From Kordiimonas marina (lineage in GTDB: Bacteria; Pseudomonadota; Alphaproteobacteria; Sphingomonadales; Kordiimonadaceae), in the NCBI RefSeq assembly GCF_023006325.1, contig NZ_JAINDF010000002.1:618252-682251 (forward strand): a stretch of 64,000 nucleotides of DNA, read 5' to 3'. Positions 49,878 to 59,331 of this stretch are shown one piece after another. Both the position numbers and the translations under genes were made by a program. The notes beneath the pieces are model-generated. The model was not told the origin of the DNA. It ran no database searches and worked only from the letters and a program-made list of their open reading frames with translations. Each line of letters begins with the position of its first letter. Within the stretch, counting starts at the first letter, position 1.

Positions 49878-49937
49878 CGGGTGGGAAACCCTGCTGCGCT
49901 GAAGGAGGCTCCTGTCTCTCCTGCCCTAATCTAAAGG

Positions 49938-50052
49938 GTAAAATTTTTTAATAAATATTTTTTTCAAAATTAAATATTTTAACAATTTATAATCATTAGA
50001 TTATTTTTCTTATAAATATTCATTTTCCCCTTAAAAAAGAAAAAATATCTTT
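49938..50052. promoter_or_regulatory. AT-rich island before the sulfate-activation genes
   Basis: About 115 bases are nearly free of G and C (runs of A, T and TAAATATTTTAA-like segments) in a genome otherwise above 60% GC. The island ends 83 bases before cysD. It is suited to a UP element, a nucleoid-silencer target or a leader RNA; no specific site is recognised. Confidence 0.5.
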
Positions 50053-50135
50053 TCTGGCCGGTTCCCCTTGCGCTAAAGCCTGCCCATCTTTAAAGCCTAT
50101 GCTTGAATAGAAATGTAAGGGTACCGGTACTTTTC

Positions 50136-51041
50136 ATGACCAAAACACTGACCCACTTGAAACGGCTTGAGGCCGAAAGCATCCAGATCATGCGTGAGGT
50201 TGCGGCCGAGGCCGAAAACCCCGTCATGCTCTATTCCATCGGCAAGGACAGCGGCGTCATGCTGCACCTGGCGATGAAGGCTTTCTATCCGTCCAAGCCG
50301 CCGTTCCCGATCATGCATGTGGACACCACCTGGAAGTTCCGCGAGATGGTCGAATTCCGTGACAAGATGGCGAAGGACCTGGGGCTCGACCTCATCGTTC
50401 ACATCAACGAGGAAGGTGTGAAGGCGGGCGTTGGCCCCTTCACCCACGGGTCGGCCTATCATACCGATGTCATGAAAACCGCGTCGCTCAAGCAGGCGCT
50501 GGACAAGTACGGCTTCGATGCGGCCTTCGGCGGCGCGCGCCGGGATGAGGAAAAATCCCGCGCGAAGGAGCGTATCTTCTCCTTCCGTTCGGCCCAGCAC
50601 CGCTGGGACCCGAAGAACCAACGCCCCGAGCTGTGGGACCTTTATAACACCCGCAAGAACAAGGGCGAGAGCATCCGCGTCTTCCCGCTTTCCAACTGGA
50701 CCGAGCTGGATATCTGGCAATATATCCACCTTGAAAATATCCCGATGGTGCCGCTTTACCTCGCGAAAAAGCGCCCGGTGGTGGAACGTGACGGCCAGCT
50801 GATCATGGTCGATGACGACCGTATGCCGCTGAAAGATGGCGAAGTGCCGGAGATGAAGATGGTTCGTTTCCGCACGCTCGGCTGCTACCCGCTTACCGGG
50901 GCGGTCGAAAGTGAGGCTGAAACGCTCACCGACGTCATTCAGGAAATGCTGCTCACCCGCACGTCCGAACGTCAGGGCCGTGTGATCGACCATGACGCCA
51001 CCGCCTCAATGGAAAAGAAAAAACAAGAGGGGTATTTCTGA
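50136..51041 (+). CDS. cysD: Sulfate adenylyltransferase small subunit
   Basis: The 301-residue protein has the CysD core: Tyr-Ser-Ile-Gly-Lys-Asp-Ser-Gly-Val (PP-loop) near residue 31, [16 protein letters not shown] and Leu-Gly-Cys-Tyr-Pro-Leu-Thr-Gly. It makes APS from ATP and sulfate together with CysN. ATG 50136 is a better match to the family than a TTG 33 bases earlier; neither has a perfect ribosome-binding site. The stop and the cysNC start overlap (TGATG). Confidence 0.94.
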   Translation: MTKTLTHLKRLEAESIQIMREVAAEAENPVMLYSIGKDSGVMLHLAMKAFYPSKPPFPIMHVDTTWKFREMVEFRDKMAKDLGLDLIVHINEEGVKAGVGPFTHGSAYHTDVMKTASLKQALDKYGFDAAFGGARRDEEKSRAKERIFSFRSAQHRWDPKNQRPELWDLYNTRKNKGESIRVFPLSNWTELDIWQYIHLENIPMVPLYLAKKRPVVERDGQLIMVDDDRMPLKDGEVPEMKMVRFRTLGCYPLTGAVESEAETLTDVIQEMLLTRTSERQGRVIDHDATASMEKKKQEGYF

Positions 51042-52963
51042 TGTCGCACCAGTCGGACCTCATCGCCGAAGATATCGGCGCATACCTCAAGGCCCAGGAA
51101 GACAAATCCATGCTGCGCTTCATCACGTGCGGCAGCGTGGATGACGGCAAGTCCACCCTCATCGGTCGCCTGCTGTATGACAGCAAGCTGATCTTCGAGG
51201 ACCAGCTGAGCGCGCTCGAAGCCGACAGCAAGAAGGTGGGCACCCAAGGGCAGGATATCGATTTCGCGCTTCTGGTGGACGGCCTCGCGGCTGAACGGGA
51301 GCAGGGCATCACCATCGATGTCGCTTACCGCTTCTTCTCGACCGACAAGCGCAAGTTCATCGTCGCCGACACGCCGGGGCATGAACAGTATACCCGCAAC
51401 ATGGCGACCGGTGCCTCGACCGCCGACCTCGCCATCCTGCTGATCGACGCGCGCAAGGGCGTGCTGACGCAGACCCGCCGCCACAGCTTCATCGTGTCGC
51501 TCCTCGGCATCAAGCATGTGGTGCTGGCGGTCAACAAGATGGACCTGGTGGATTATAGCCAGGCGGTGCTCGCGGATATCGAGATTGAGTATCGCGCCTT
51601 CGCCAAAAACCTGGGCATCGAGAACATCATGTCGATCCCGATCTCGGCGCTCAAGGGCGACAATATCCTTACCCCCAGTGAGAATACGTCCTGGTATGAG
51701 GGTCCGACCCTGATGCACTATCTGGAAACCGTTCAGGTGGATGACGACCGCGCCGCCGGCCCGTTCCGCATGCCGGTGCAGTGGGTCAACCGCCCGAACC
51801 TGGATTTCCGGGGCTTTTCCGGGACCGTTTCTTCCGGCACCGTGCGTGTGGGTGACCCGGTCAAGGCGCTGCCGAACGCGCAGGAAAGCACGGTCAAAAG
51901 CATCGTCACCTATGACGGTGAGCTGGATGAGGCCGTCGCCGGTGAGGCCGTGACCATCACGCTCGAGGATGAGATCGATATCTCCCGCGGGGATGTGATC
52001 GCGGGCAAGATCAACCCGCCTGAGGTGGCCGACCAATTCGAAGCCAAGATCATCTGGATGTCGGATGAGGCCATGCTGCCAGGGCGCCCGTATCTCATCA
52101 AGACCGCGGCCAAAACCGTGCCGGGCGTAGTGACGGACCTTAAATACAAGGTCAATGTCAATACGCTGGAACATACGGCGGCCAAGACGCTGGACCTCAA
52201 TGAGATCGGCATCTGCAACATCAGCCTCGACAGCCGTATCGCGTTCGACCCCTATAAGGAAAGCCGCGAAACCGGCGCCTTCATCGTCATCGACCGGCTG
52301 ACCAACAACACGGTCGGTGCCGGGATGATCGATTTCGCGCTCCGCCGTTCGTCGAACATTCACTGGCAGGCCTTGGACGTGAACAAGGACGCCCGCGCCG
52401 AGATGAAGCACCAGCGCCCGGCGATCCTGTGGTTCACCGGCTTCTCGGGCTCGGGCAAATCGACCATCGCCAACATCATCGAAAAACGCCTGTTCGCGCG
52501 CGGCCGCCACACCTATGTGCTGGACGGGGACAACGTGCGCCACGGCCTCAACCGCGACCTGGGCTTCACCGACCAGGACCGGGTGGAAAACATCCGCCGC
52601 GTGGGCGAAGTGTCCAAGCTGATGGTCGATGCCGGCCTCGTGGTCATGACCAGCTTCATCAGCCCGTTCCGGTCCGAGCGCGAAATGGTGCGGCGCCTGG
52701 TTGAGACTGGCGAATTTATCGAGGTCTTCGTCGATACGCCGATTGAGGTGTGCGCGACCCGTGACCCGAAAGGCCTTTATAAGAAGGCCAAAGCGGGCGA
52801 GATCAAGAATTTTACCGGCTATGACAGCCCCTATGAGGCGCCGGTCAATCCGGAAATTCACGTCGAAACCGCCAAGTTCAGCGCCGAGGAATGCGCCGAC
52901 CAGATCGTTTCCTACCTTGAGGAAAACGGCTATCTGAACGCAAACGGCAACGGGAAGAAGTAA
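51041..52963 (+). CDS. cysNC: Fused sulfate adenylyltransferase GTPase and APS kinase
   Basis: The 640-residue protein has an EF-Tu-like GTPase (residues 25-440: [18 protein letters not shown]) fused to an APS kinase (residues 460-630: [18 protein letters not shown]). It drives APS formation and then phosphorylates it to PAPS, used for assimilation and for sulfotransferases. Fused CysNC is common in Alphaproteobacteria. No reductase (cysH/cysI) is in view. The position inside a capsule locus makes PAPS supply for polysaccharide sulfation a possibility. Confidence 0.95.
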   Translation: MSHQSDLIAEDIGAYLKAQEDKSMLRFITCGSVDDGKSTLIGRLLYDSKLIFEDQLSALEADSKKVGTQGQDIDFALLVDGLAAEREQGITIDVAYRFFSTDKRKFIVADTPGHEQYTRNMATGASTADLAILLIDARKGVLTQTRRHSFIVSLLGIKHVVLAVNKMDLVDYSQAVLADIEIEYRAFAKNLGIENIMSIPISALKGDNILTPSENTSWYEGPTLMHYLETVQVDDDRAAGPFRMPVQWVNRPNLDFRGFSGTVSSGTVRVGDPVKALPNAQESTVKSIVTYDGELDEAVAGEAVTITLEDEIDISRGDVIAGKINPPEVADQFEAKIIWMSDEAMLPGRPYLIKTAAKTVPGVVTDLKYKVNVNTLEHTAAKTLDLNEIGICNISLDSRIAFDPYKESRETGAFIVIDRLTNNTVGAGMIDFALRRSSNIHWQALDVNKDARAEMKHQRPAILWFTGFSGSGKSTIANIIEKRLFARGRHTYVLDGDNVRHGLNRDLGFTDQDRVENIRRVGEVSKLMVDAGLVVMTSFISPFRSEREMVRRLVETGEFIEVFVDTPIEVCATRDPKGLYKKAKAGEIKNFTGYDSPYEAPVNPEIHVETAKFSAEECADQIVSYLEENGYLNANGNGKK

Positions 52964-52970
52964 GCCCACT

Positions 52971-53069
52971 CCAGGGTGTCACCCTGAACTTGTTTCAGGG
53001 TCCATCTTTCCACTAGCTGGGCGTTGCCAAAATGGAATGGATGCTGAACCAAGTTCAGCATGACAACCA
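52971..53069. repeat. REP-like inverted pair of palindromic repeats
   Basis: Two related units face each other. Unit A (52974-53006) holds CCCTGAA-CTTGT-TTCAGGG and is preceded by GGTGTCA. Unit B (53036-53067) holds GCTGAAC-CAA-GTTCAGC and reads as the inverted form with TGACAACC at its end. Similar TGTCA-CCTGAACTTGTTTCAGG elements are dispersed in many alphaproteobacterial genomes. They can form hairpins in mRNA after cysNC. Confidence 0.75.
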
Positions 53070-53088
53070 AAGCTTGAAATCATTCATG

Positions 53089-53117
53089 AAAAAGGCTGGG
53101 ATACACCCGGCCTTTTT
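53089..53117 (+). terminator. Terminator behind cysNC
   Basis: AAAAAGGCTGGG and CCCGGCCTTTTT form a 12-base-pair stem with one G-T pair and a five-base loop, ending in five T. Confidence 0.85.
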
Positions 53118-53180
53118 GTTTGGGGAAGAATCATTCTTAAGCGTGTCAACATAAGTCAGCACGACGTCGGGGGCCTGCCC

Positions 53181-53510
53181 ATGCCGGAATGTCCCTTCTT
53201 CGCGGTTGTGGCAGCCGACTTCGAGGATATGTCGGACTCTGCCCAGATTGAGCTTGCGAAAAGGCTAGTGAATGGCGGTGCGATGTGGGTGGCGGCAACA
53301 GGCAAGAGCTGTTCTGATTTTGACGATCTTGTCGACCACGTCTGTGTGGAGAAGGATCTCGACAGTCGTTCTGAAGGGCCGTTGGTTATGACTACTTGGC
53401 ACGAAGATGAAAGCTTGGATGATATTCTGGAGTTTTTAGAGGTTGTGACGCCATCGGACGACTGGGGCGTTGAGGTTTGGGATACGCTGGTCATAGAAGT
53501 TTCTTGCTAA
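53181..53510 (+). CDS. Small acidic cytoplasmic protein (possibly DUF7684)
   Basis: The 109-residue product is acidic, with Phe-Phe-Ala-Val-Val-Ala-Ala-Asp near the start, Gly-Gly-Ala-Met-Trp-Val-Ala-Ala-Thr-Gly, Val-Met-Thr-Thr-Trp-His-Glu-Asp-Glu-Ser-Leu and a closing strand Trp-Asp-Thr-Leu-Val-Ile-Glu-Val. The Met-Thr-Thr-Trp-His segment recalls the uncharacterised DUF7684 family, but this is from memory of pattern only. No clear ribosome-binding site precedes ATG 53181. It stands alone between the cysNC terminator and the convergent LtaS-like gene. Confidence 0.55.
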   Translation: MPECPFFAVVAADFEDMSDSAQIELAKRLVNGGAMWVAATGKSCSDFDDLVDHVCVEKDLDSRSEGPLVMTTWHEDESLDDILEFLEVVTPSDDWGVEVWDTLVIEVSC

Positions 53511-53630
53511 GGACTTGTTCAGGGCGAAGTTATTTCTGACAAGTATAGCCAGCTATGCGTGGGTTGCGTTGTTCCGACTTTTGAGGCTGCAGAAGGGGCT
53601 CTCAAGCGCCAAGGCGTTGAATGCCCGCAC

Positions 53631-55175
53631 TTATTGAATATCAGCGGCCTTGAGGAGCGCGTCGGCGAGGGTTTCCACCTTCAGCGCGCCGTGCGGGGCG
53701 ATGCGGGTTTCGCTCGACCACAGGATATAGTTCACATCGCGCTCCTCAAGGCCGTGGGCCGAGAACAGCTCATAAAGCGCGGGCTGGTGGTCGCCGTATA
53801 GCGCCATGGCGCGCGGGCGGGCGGGCGCGGCGTCCGGCCCGAGGCGGGAAAAGAGCGCAAGCGCATTCTCCATATGGTGGCGGTAAAGCGCGAAGGCATG
53901 GTCGCCTGACGGTTCCTCGGCCTTGAGCGCATCCTCATCCAGCCAGCCTGCCAGCCGCCCGGCCTGCCAGGGGCCGTGGCTTTCAATGGTGATGACGAAG
54001 ACGAACAGCGGCACGTCCGAGGCTTTATGATGCTCGGCGATGATCTCCTCAATCTTGGTGCCGAGCGCCGCATCGGAGATATAGGGGCCGAGCCGGTCGC
54101 GCTCATCGAAGGCTTCCAGCCCGACGAATTCATCGAAGCCCATCATCGGCACCACCTTGTGGCGGCGGAAGAATTCCTTCTTGGCCGGATGGACGCAGAT
54201 GGTGCGGTAGCCAAGCGCCTTCAACTGGCTCGCCAGCGTCGGCAGTGGCGTGTTCGCCATGCGCAGATAGGGGTTGATGCGGTCGATACCTAAATGCTCG
54301 TTCGGGATGCCGGACAGGAAAGCAAACTCGCTCTGCATCGTGCAGGCGCCCCAGGCGGGCACGGTGAGCGGGCCGTGGGCAATGCCTTTGCCTTCAAGCG
54401 CCTTCAGGGTGGGCCAGTCATCCGCGGCGCCTTCCACCAGGCGGTCGAGACGGCCAAGGTCGAAATAGCTTTCTGCCTGAAGCGCGATGATATCGGGCAG
54501 GCGGTCCGCTCCAGCCTTCAGCTTCCTGTCCTTATGGAGGTGGCTTTTGTTCGCGTTCGAAAGCAGGAGCACGCCGTAGATCAGCATCAACGGGAACAGG
54601 CCGAAACGGGCGACATCGGTGTTCACATCGAAGGTGACGCCGAGCTTGCGCGCGCGGTCTTCGCTCAGGTAAGCGGCGGCCAGTTTGGCGATGATGAAAA
54701 GGAATGCGGCCCAATCCAGCAGCATGAAGGCCCAGGCCTGGGCGCCGGGCAGGGTGGGCAACAGCAGGCTCGCGAACGAGGGTTCGAGGAAATAGCTGGC
54801 GACGATCGCGGCGGCGAAGGCCATCATTGTGCCGTAAAAGCGCCAGCGGCCGACGTAGTCCACATAAAATTCAGGATAGATGAACAGGTGGCGTGTCGTG
54901 TCCAGGTCGGGGGCCGTCAACGGTTCCCCCAGGATGGCGTTCTTGACGTTGGAGATGAAGGCGAAGCCGGGGATGATCAGCATCCAGCCGAAGAAGGCGA
55001 TATAGGGGTGCCCCAGAAGGGCGGCGAAGCTCACATAAGTGAGGACGGAGGCCAGCGGCGTCAGGACATAAAACAGCGGCGAGCGCACGCGTGGCCGCTT
55101 GGTGAAGCCGATCTTGACCATCGCCTCCAGCGCGTAGGGCAGCAGTAGAATGACGGCGGCAAGAAGGGTGATCAT
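53631..55175 (-). CDS. LtaS-like phosphoglycerol transferase / sulfatase-fold membrane enzyme
   Basis: The 514-residue protein has an N-terminal membrane domain (about five helices over residues 1-210) and a C-terminal alkaline-phosphatase-fold domain. Visible features are Ile-Ile-Ala-Leu-Gln-Ala-Glu-Ser (metal site), Trp-Gly-Ala-Cys-Thr-Met-Gln-Ser-Glu-Phe with the likely nucleophile Thr, Glu-Ser-His-Gly-Pro-Trp and Tyr-Gly-Asp-His-Gln-Pro. LtaS-type enzymes move glycerol phosphate from phosphatidylglycerol to a polymer or glycan outside the inner membrane; sulfatases and phosphoethanolamine transferases share the fold. It overlaps the kpsS stop in an ATGA, so it is linked to capsule assembly. 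Confidence 0.82.
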   Translation of the reverse strand: MITLLAAVILLLPYALEAMVKIGFTKRPRVRSPLFYVLTPLASVLTYVSFAALLGHPYIAFFGWMLIIPGFAFISNVKNAILGEPLTAPDLDTTRHLFIYPEFYVDYVGRWRFYGTMMAFAAAIVASYFLEPSFASLLLPTLPGAQAWAFMLLDWAAFLFIIAKLAAAYLSEDRARKLGVTFDVNTDVARFGLFPLMLIYGVLLLSNANKSHLHKDRKLKAGADRLPDIIALQAESYFDLGRLDRLVEGAADDWPTLKALEGKGIAHGPLTVPAWGACTMQSEFAFLSGIPNEHLGIDRINPYLRMANTPLPTLASQLKALGYRTICVHPAKKEFFRRHKVVPMMGFDEFVGLEAFDERDRLGPYISDAALGTKIEEIIAEHHKASDVPLFVFVITIESHGPWQAGRLAGWLDEDALKAEEPSGDHAFALYRHHMENALALFSRLGPDAAPARPRAMALYGDHQPALYELFSAHGLEERDVNYILWSSETRIAPHGALKVETLADALLKAADIQ

Positions 55176-56626
55176 ACGTCCTGTGCGGGGCTTTCGTGCT
55201 GAGGGCTGGTGCTTTTCTCTTCAGGCTCAGGCAAACGCGGCCGGATGCCCTCAATGACATCCATGGCACCGTTTGCCGCGATATCCGCGCCCTCGAGCGA
55301 GAAAAAGTCACCTCGAATTTGCGTATATGTCTGTATAACGCCCAGGAAAGCCTGCGCAAGCGAATGTTCGGGCGGTTCCGGCGCGGCCCAAAAGGCATCG
55401 AGCGGTTTTTGGTCCGTCAGGCCCTTCATGTCATAAAGCGCGCGGCCGAGCACTTTCATCGGCTTCCCTGCCTTTAAGGCGGCATAGCCGACCGTGCTGT
55501 TGATCAGCACCACACCCCGGCAGTCTTTCAGGAAACGGTTCAGGTCTCCGCCTCGGGCGAAATCGACCCGGTCCCCAATGCCAAGCCGGGTGGCTTCTTC
55601 CGTGATGATCTGGCGGTAGGGAATGGTGCCGTTGTCGAGCGGATGGTTCTTGATGAACAGCCGCACGCCCTTGTCCGCGTGCGCTGCAAACGAGGCCAGC
55701 ACCTGCTTCAGGAAGCTGGGGACATCCGGGAAGTCCGAATGTACGCGGATCTGATAGTCGGTATTCAGCTGCAGGGGCACGAGGAAATAGTCCTGCACCC
55801 CGGCTTCATACCGGCGGAGGGTGGCTGTGTTTTCGGCTTTGTCGCCCTTCAGGAACAGCCGCCGGGCCCAGCCTTTGGCCTCCGTGCTCAATGGTACCGA
55901 GCGGTGGCCGCGATAATGCGGGAAAAACAGCCTGCCGAAGAAGATATTCACCGCATGGTTCGCCACATCCATCCAGGCGCGGCGGAACATGTCCGTCTTG
56001 ATGGTGACATCGCCCGCGGGCCCGGTGATGCCCTTGGCTTGCGCAAGCACGCGGATGGCACCAGCCTTATGGGGCAGGCGGGAGAAGCTGTTGGTGCCGT
56101 CTTCTTCCATCGTTACCCAGCCGGGACGGGTGTAACCTTCCTCGAACACCAGCACGCGCACGCCCATGTCCTTCGCGACCTTGATCGCCTCGGTATGGAT
56201 GGGCCTGCAATCCCCGAACAGGAGAAGGGTATCGACCTTCCTGTCCGTAAAAATTCTGCGGTAGAAGGCCGGCAGGTCTTCCATTGTGCCGCGGTAGTTG
56301 GTGGATTGATCGCGGAAGCCGCCGGGCAGGGGCCCGAAGATCCAGTCCCCCGGGCAGAAATTGACCCGGTGGACACTGTGGCCATGGCCTTTCAGCCGTT
56401 TCGCGAGATTGCGGAAAAACGGTGTCGCCAGCCCTTGCAGGAACAGGATGCTGTGCAGGCGTCCGCCGCCTATCTCCGGCAGGAAATCCGGGAAGGCAGG
56501 CCGGGCAGAGGGCTTTGGGGGCATGGATGCCGTGGCGGCGTCATGACCCTGAAGGCCTGGCGCGCCTGTGCCCGCTGGGGTGCTTGTGGCACCTGCCGGT
56601 CCGGCATCGGATTTATGCGGTGTCAT
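55172..56626 (-). CDS. kpsS: Capsule Kdo-lipid transferase KpsS
   Basis: The 484-residue protein has the KpsS features: Leu-Phe-Leu-Gln-Gly-Leu-Ala-Thr-Pro-Phe-Phe at about residue 60, Val-Asn-Phe-Cys-Pro-Gly-Asp, a Leu-Phe-Gly-Asp-Cys-Arg-Pro strand, Val-Phe-Glu-Glu-Gly-Tyr and the Ile-Asn-Ser-Thr-Val-Gly donor-site segment. It adds the first Kdo to lyso-phosphatidylglycerol, after which KpsC extends the linker. An N-terminal Pro/Ala-rich leader of about 55 residues is extra. ATG 56626 follows AGGAG; the longer frame upstream runs through two 12-base repeats (CTGACATGCGGC). It is on the opposite strand to the other capsule genes. Confidence 0.9.
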   Translation of the reverse strand: MTPHKSDAGPAGATSTPAGTGAPGLQGHDAATASMPPKPSARPAFPDFLPEIGGGRLHSILFLQGLATPFFRNLAKRLKGHGHSVHRVNFCPGDWIFGPLPGGFRDQSTNYRGTMEDLPAFYRRIFTDRKVDTLLLFGDCRPIHTEAIKVAKDMGVRVLVFEEGYTRPGWVTMEEDGTNSFSRLPHKAGAIRVLAQAKGITGPAGDVTIKTDMFRRAWMDVANHAVNIFFGRLFFPHYRGHRSVPLSTEAKGWARRLFLKGDKAENTATLRRYEAGVQDYFLVPLQLNTDYQIRVHSDFPDVPSFLKQVLASFAAHADKGVRLFIKNHPLDNGTIPYRQIITEEATRLGIGDRVDFARGGDLNRFLKDCRGVVLINSTVGYAALKAGKPMKVLGRALYDMKGLTDQKPLDAFWAAPEPPEHSLAQAFLGVIQTYTQIRGDFFSLEGADIAANGAMDVIEGIRPRLPEPEEKSTSPQHESPAQDV

Positions 56627-56859
56627 TCCCTCTCCTGACATGCGGCCTGACATGCGGCCTGTCATGACGGCCTGGTTCGGCGATAGGGCTGCGCACGGCC
56701 AGTGTCTGACAGGGGTCTGAAGTAGCAAATGTGGGGGGCGCGTTCAATTTATTTGTCCGCGCCGGCGGGGTGGAAAGCTCCCCCTAAGCAGGTTGGAAAA
56801 TGGTTTACCTACCCTGGTGGGCGTTGCAGCCATGCCCATTTGGCAATAGCGTGAGTGAT

Positions 56860-57906
56860 ATGACAAAGACACGATTGACCCTTTCCCTGTCTCGGGCCCT
56901 GATCCCGTTCCTGTCCGCCCTGGCCTTTTCAGGCCCGGTGGCACCTGCCCATGCGGCGGCGCCTGCTGACGCGCCCCCGGTTGCGCCAAAGCTCGGTTTT
57001 CCGGTCGCCTGCACGCTTGGGAAAGACTGCTGGATCGCCCGCTATGTCGACCGGACCAAGGGGCCGGAGATCAGCGACTATACCTGCGGCAAACGCACGC
57101 AGGATGGCCATGCCGGAACCGACATTGCCGTTGCCGATATGGGCCGGATGAGAAAAGGCGTTGCCGTGCTGGCGACAGCGCCCGGCACCGTGCTCAGGCT
57201 CAGGGACGGCGTCAAGGATGAGTCAGTCAAGGAGCGCGGTCAGGCGGCGATCAAGGGCCGGGAATGCGGCAACGGGCTGGTGATCTCGCACGGGGACGGT
57301 TATGTCAGCCAATATTGCCACCTCAAGGCTGGCAGCATCAAAGTCAAGGTGGGCGACAAGGTCACGAAGGGGGAGCCGGTGGCGGAGATCGGTCTGTCCG
57401 GCGAAACCGAATATCCCCACGTCCATTATATGGTGCGCCTGAATGGTCAGGTGATCGACCCGTTCGATGGCGGCCTCTATAATGGCGGCTGTAAAAGCGG
57501 CCATGGTGCCCTGTGGGCGAAGCCGATCACCTACGAGCCCGGCGTGTTGCTGCCGCTCCAGTTCTCGACCAAGGTGCGCCCGCGCGACAGTGTGTGGGAT
57601 GCGCCGGTTAAGGAGATTTCCGCCAACAGCCCCGCGCTTGTGTTGATGGCCCGCGGTTTCCATGTCCGCAAAGGCGACCGCTGGCATCTGGCGATCTTCG
57701 ATCCGCTTGGCCATCTCTATACGGAACGGGAGCTGGTCATGCGCGCGGACAAGCAGTTCTATTATCAATATATTGGCCGCAAAGTGCGCGGCGGCGGCCT
57801 TATCCCGGGGCTTTGGACCGGGGTGTTGATGCTGACCGGCCCATCGGCCAGGGCGGGACTGGCGCCCACCAAGATCAAGACACATATTCTTGTGCGCAAG
57901 CGTTGA
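56860..57906 (+). CDS. M23-family peptidoglycan peptidase
   Basis: The 348-residue protein has a signal peptide (hydrophobic core about residues 12-28, cleavage after Ala-His-Ala) and a zinc peptidase domain: Gly-His-Ala-Gly-Thr-Asp-Ile-Ala near residue 86 (His and Asp ligands), then Ser-Gln-Tyr-Cys-His-Leu and His-Val-His-Tyr near 187 as the third ligand. A C-terminal domain of 150 residues follows, with beta strands and no known name. It acts in the periplasm on peptide cross-links. A GTG at 56851 could also start it. It is divergent from kpsS and precedes the export operon, so a role in opening the wall for capsule passage is conceivable. Confidence 0.85.
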   Translation: MTKTRLTLSLSRALIPFLSALAFSGPVAPAHAAAPADAPPVAPKLGFPVACTLGKDCWIARYVDRTKGPEISDYTCGKRTQDGHAGTDIAVADMGRMRKGVAVLATAPGTVLRLRDGVKDESVKERGQAAIKGRECGNGLVISHGDGYVSQYCHLKAGSIKVKVGDKVTKGEPVAEIGLSGETEYPHVHYMVRLNGQVIDPFDGGLYNGGCKSGHGALWAKPITYEPGVLLPLQFSTKVRPRDSVWDAPVKEISANSPALVLMARGFHVRKGDRWHLAIFDPLGHLYTERELVMRADKQFYYQYIGRKVRGGGLIPGLWTGVLMLTGPSARAGLAPTKIKTHILVRKR

Positions 57907-58311
57907 GGGTTCGTGTGGAGGTTGTCTTGCATCGTCTTGAGAGGATGCAAATAAGACTGGAGCGCTAGTTGACGACCCCAATTGAATCCAGTAGGAATAA
58001 GAAGTTAGGGCCAAAACAGCCCTGGTTTTCCGTGTGGTCGAGCAGGCGCGGTGCGTTTGGCGATTCCGGGTATTAGATAAAAATCGGCAGAAAGCTGCGG
58101 GTTGTAGGTTCGGGGCACCATGTCAGGCATACACGCAAAACAAAATTGCCTTAAAATTGACAGGTTTGTTGAGAAAACCGGGGTGGGGTGCTAGCGTGCC
58201 GCTGCAATGCCGGGGCCTCCGGTATGCGCCGTCCTACGTTTGTAGATATAAGAAGCGCGATTTCAATCGCTCCATATGATTATGGTTGTGGCGAGATAAT
58301 TGGGGGATTTT
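57907..58311. other. 405-base upstream region of the capsule export operon
   Basis: No gene is supported. A perfect -35-like TTGACA lies at 58157-58162, but no good -10 follows at 16-18 bases. A short AT-rich leader reaches the GGGGGA ribosome-binding site (58299-58306) of kpsF. Regulatory sequence is likely here, given that five capsule genes follow. Confidence 0.45.
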
Positions 58312-59328
58312 ATGAGAAACTCCGCGCCTGAAGATAATTCTTTAGAAAATATTCTTGAGCTTCCGAGCAGCCTGAAGGCCGATTTTACCGAAACGCTCGA
58401 CCTGATAGGCGGAAGCTTCTTGAAGCAGGGCCAGGCGCTGGAGCGACTTTCCCAGACGTATGACGAGGAATCCTACCGCGAAGCCATCATGATGGCGATG
58501 AAGACGCGGGGACACCTGATTGTAATCGGCATGGGCAAATCAGGCCATGTGGCGCGCAAGATTTCCGCGACGCTGGCCTCGACCGGCACACCGTCCTTCT
58601 TCCTGCATCCGGCAGAAGCCTCCCACGGCGACCTCGGTATGGTCACCCCGGACGACACGCTTCTCCTGATTTCCTACTCCGGCGAAACGCAGGAGATCGT
58701 TCAGCTCCTGCCGTCGCTCAAGTCTTTCCGCAACAAGATTATCGCCATCACCGGGGCGAAGACCTCCACCGTCGGCCGCGCGGCCGATGTCGTGCTGGAA
58801 ATCCCGGTTTCCGAGGAAGTCTGCCCCAATAACCTGGTGCCGACGACGTCGATCGTGGTGACGGTTGCGATCGGCGATGCCCTCGCGATCGCGTTGATGC
58901 AGCTTCGCGGCTTCCATGCCAAGGATTTCGCCCGCTACCATCCGGGTGGGTCACTTGGCCGCAGGCTTTTGATGAAAGTCAGGGATGTTATGGTGACCAC
59001 GGCTGTGCCGGTGGTTCAGCCTGGCATGGTGCTTCTGGAACTGGCGGCGGAAATGGCGGGCGGACCTGCCGGTATCGCTGTCGTTGTCGATGATGAAAAC
59101 CGCCCTCTCGGTGTCGTAACCAAGGGGCAGCTTGGCGTTGCCCTCCGGGTGACCCGCCGCGTACGCGAGGTAACGGCCTACCAGTGTATGAGTAAAGAGT
59201 TCGTGACGATTGATAAAACCGCAATCGTCGATGAGGCCGAAAACGAAATGCGGGCGAAAGAAGTGAAGTTCCTGGTCGCCGTCGATAGCGACGGCAAATA
59301 CGCCGGTATTTATATGCACGGAGACTAA
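58312..59328 (+). CDS. kpsF: Arabinose-5-phosphate isomerase KpsF
   Basis: The 338-residue protein joins a SIS domain (residues 40-190: Val-Ile-Gly-Met-Gly-Lys-Ser-Gly-His, Ser-Tyr-Ser-Gly-Glu-Thr, Pro-Thr-Thr-Ser) with two CBS domains (about 215-335). The linker has the typical Tyr-His-Pro-Gly-Gly-Ser-Leu-Gly-Arg. It converts ribulose 5-phosphate to arabinose 5-phosphate, the precursor of Kdo, so with kdsA-C-B the whole Kdo route is in this window. ATG 58312 has GGGGGA a few bases before. It heads the operon kpsFMTED. Confidence 0.94.
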   Translation: MRNSAPEDNSLENILELPSSLKADFTETLDLIGGSFLKQGQALERLSQTYDEESYREAIMMAMKTRGHLIVIGMGKSGHVARKISATLASTGTPSFFLHPAEASHGDLGMVTPDDTLLLISYSGETQEIVQLLPSLKSFRNKIIAITGAKTSTVGRAADVVLEIPVSEEVCPNNLVPTTSIVVTVAIGDALAIALMQLRGFHAKDFARYHPGGSLGRRLLMKVRDVMVTTAVPVVQPGMVLLELAAEMAGGPAGIAVVVDDENRPLGVVTKGQLGVALRVTRRVREVTAYQCMSKEFVTIDKTAIVDEAENEMRAKEVKFLVAVDSDGKYAGIYMHGD

Positions 59329-59331
59329 GCG

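Noticed and set aside
50972..52969. 665-codon leftward frame opposite cysNC
   Set aside because: Pure antisense of a highly conserved enzyme; no start signal.
58157..58195. Full sigma-70 promoter for kpsF
   Set aside because: TTGACA is perfect but no -10 lies at 16-18 bases; kept only as a remark on the region.
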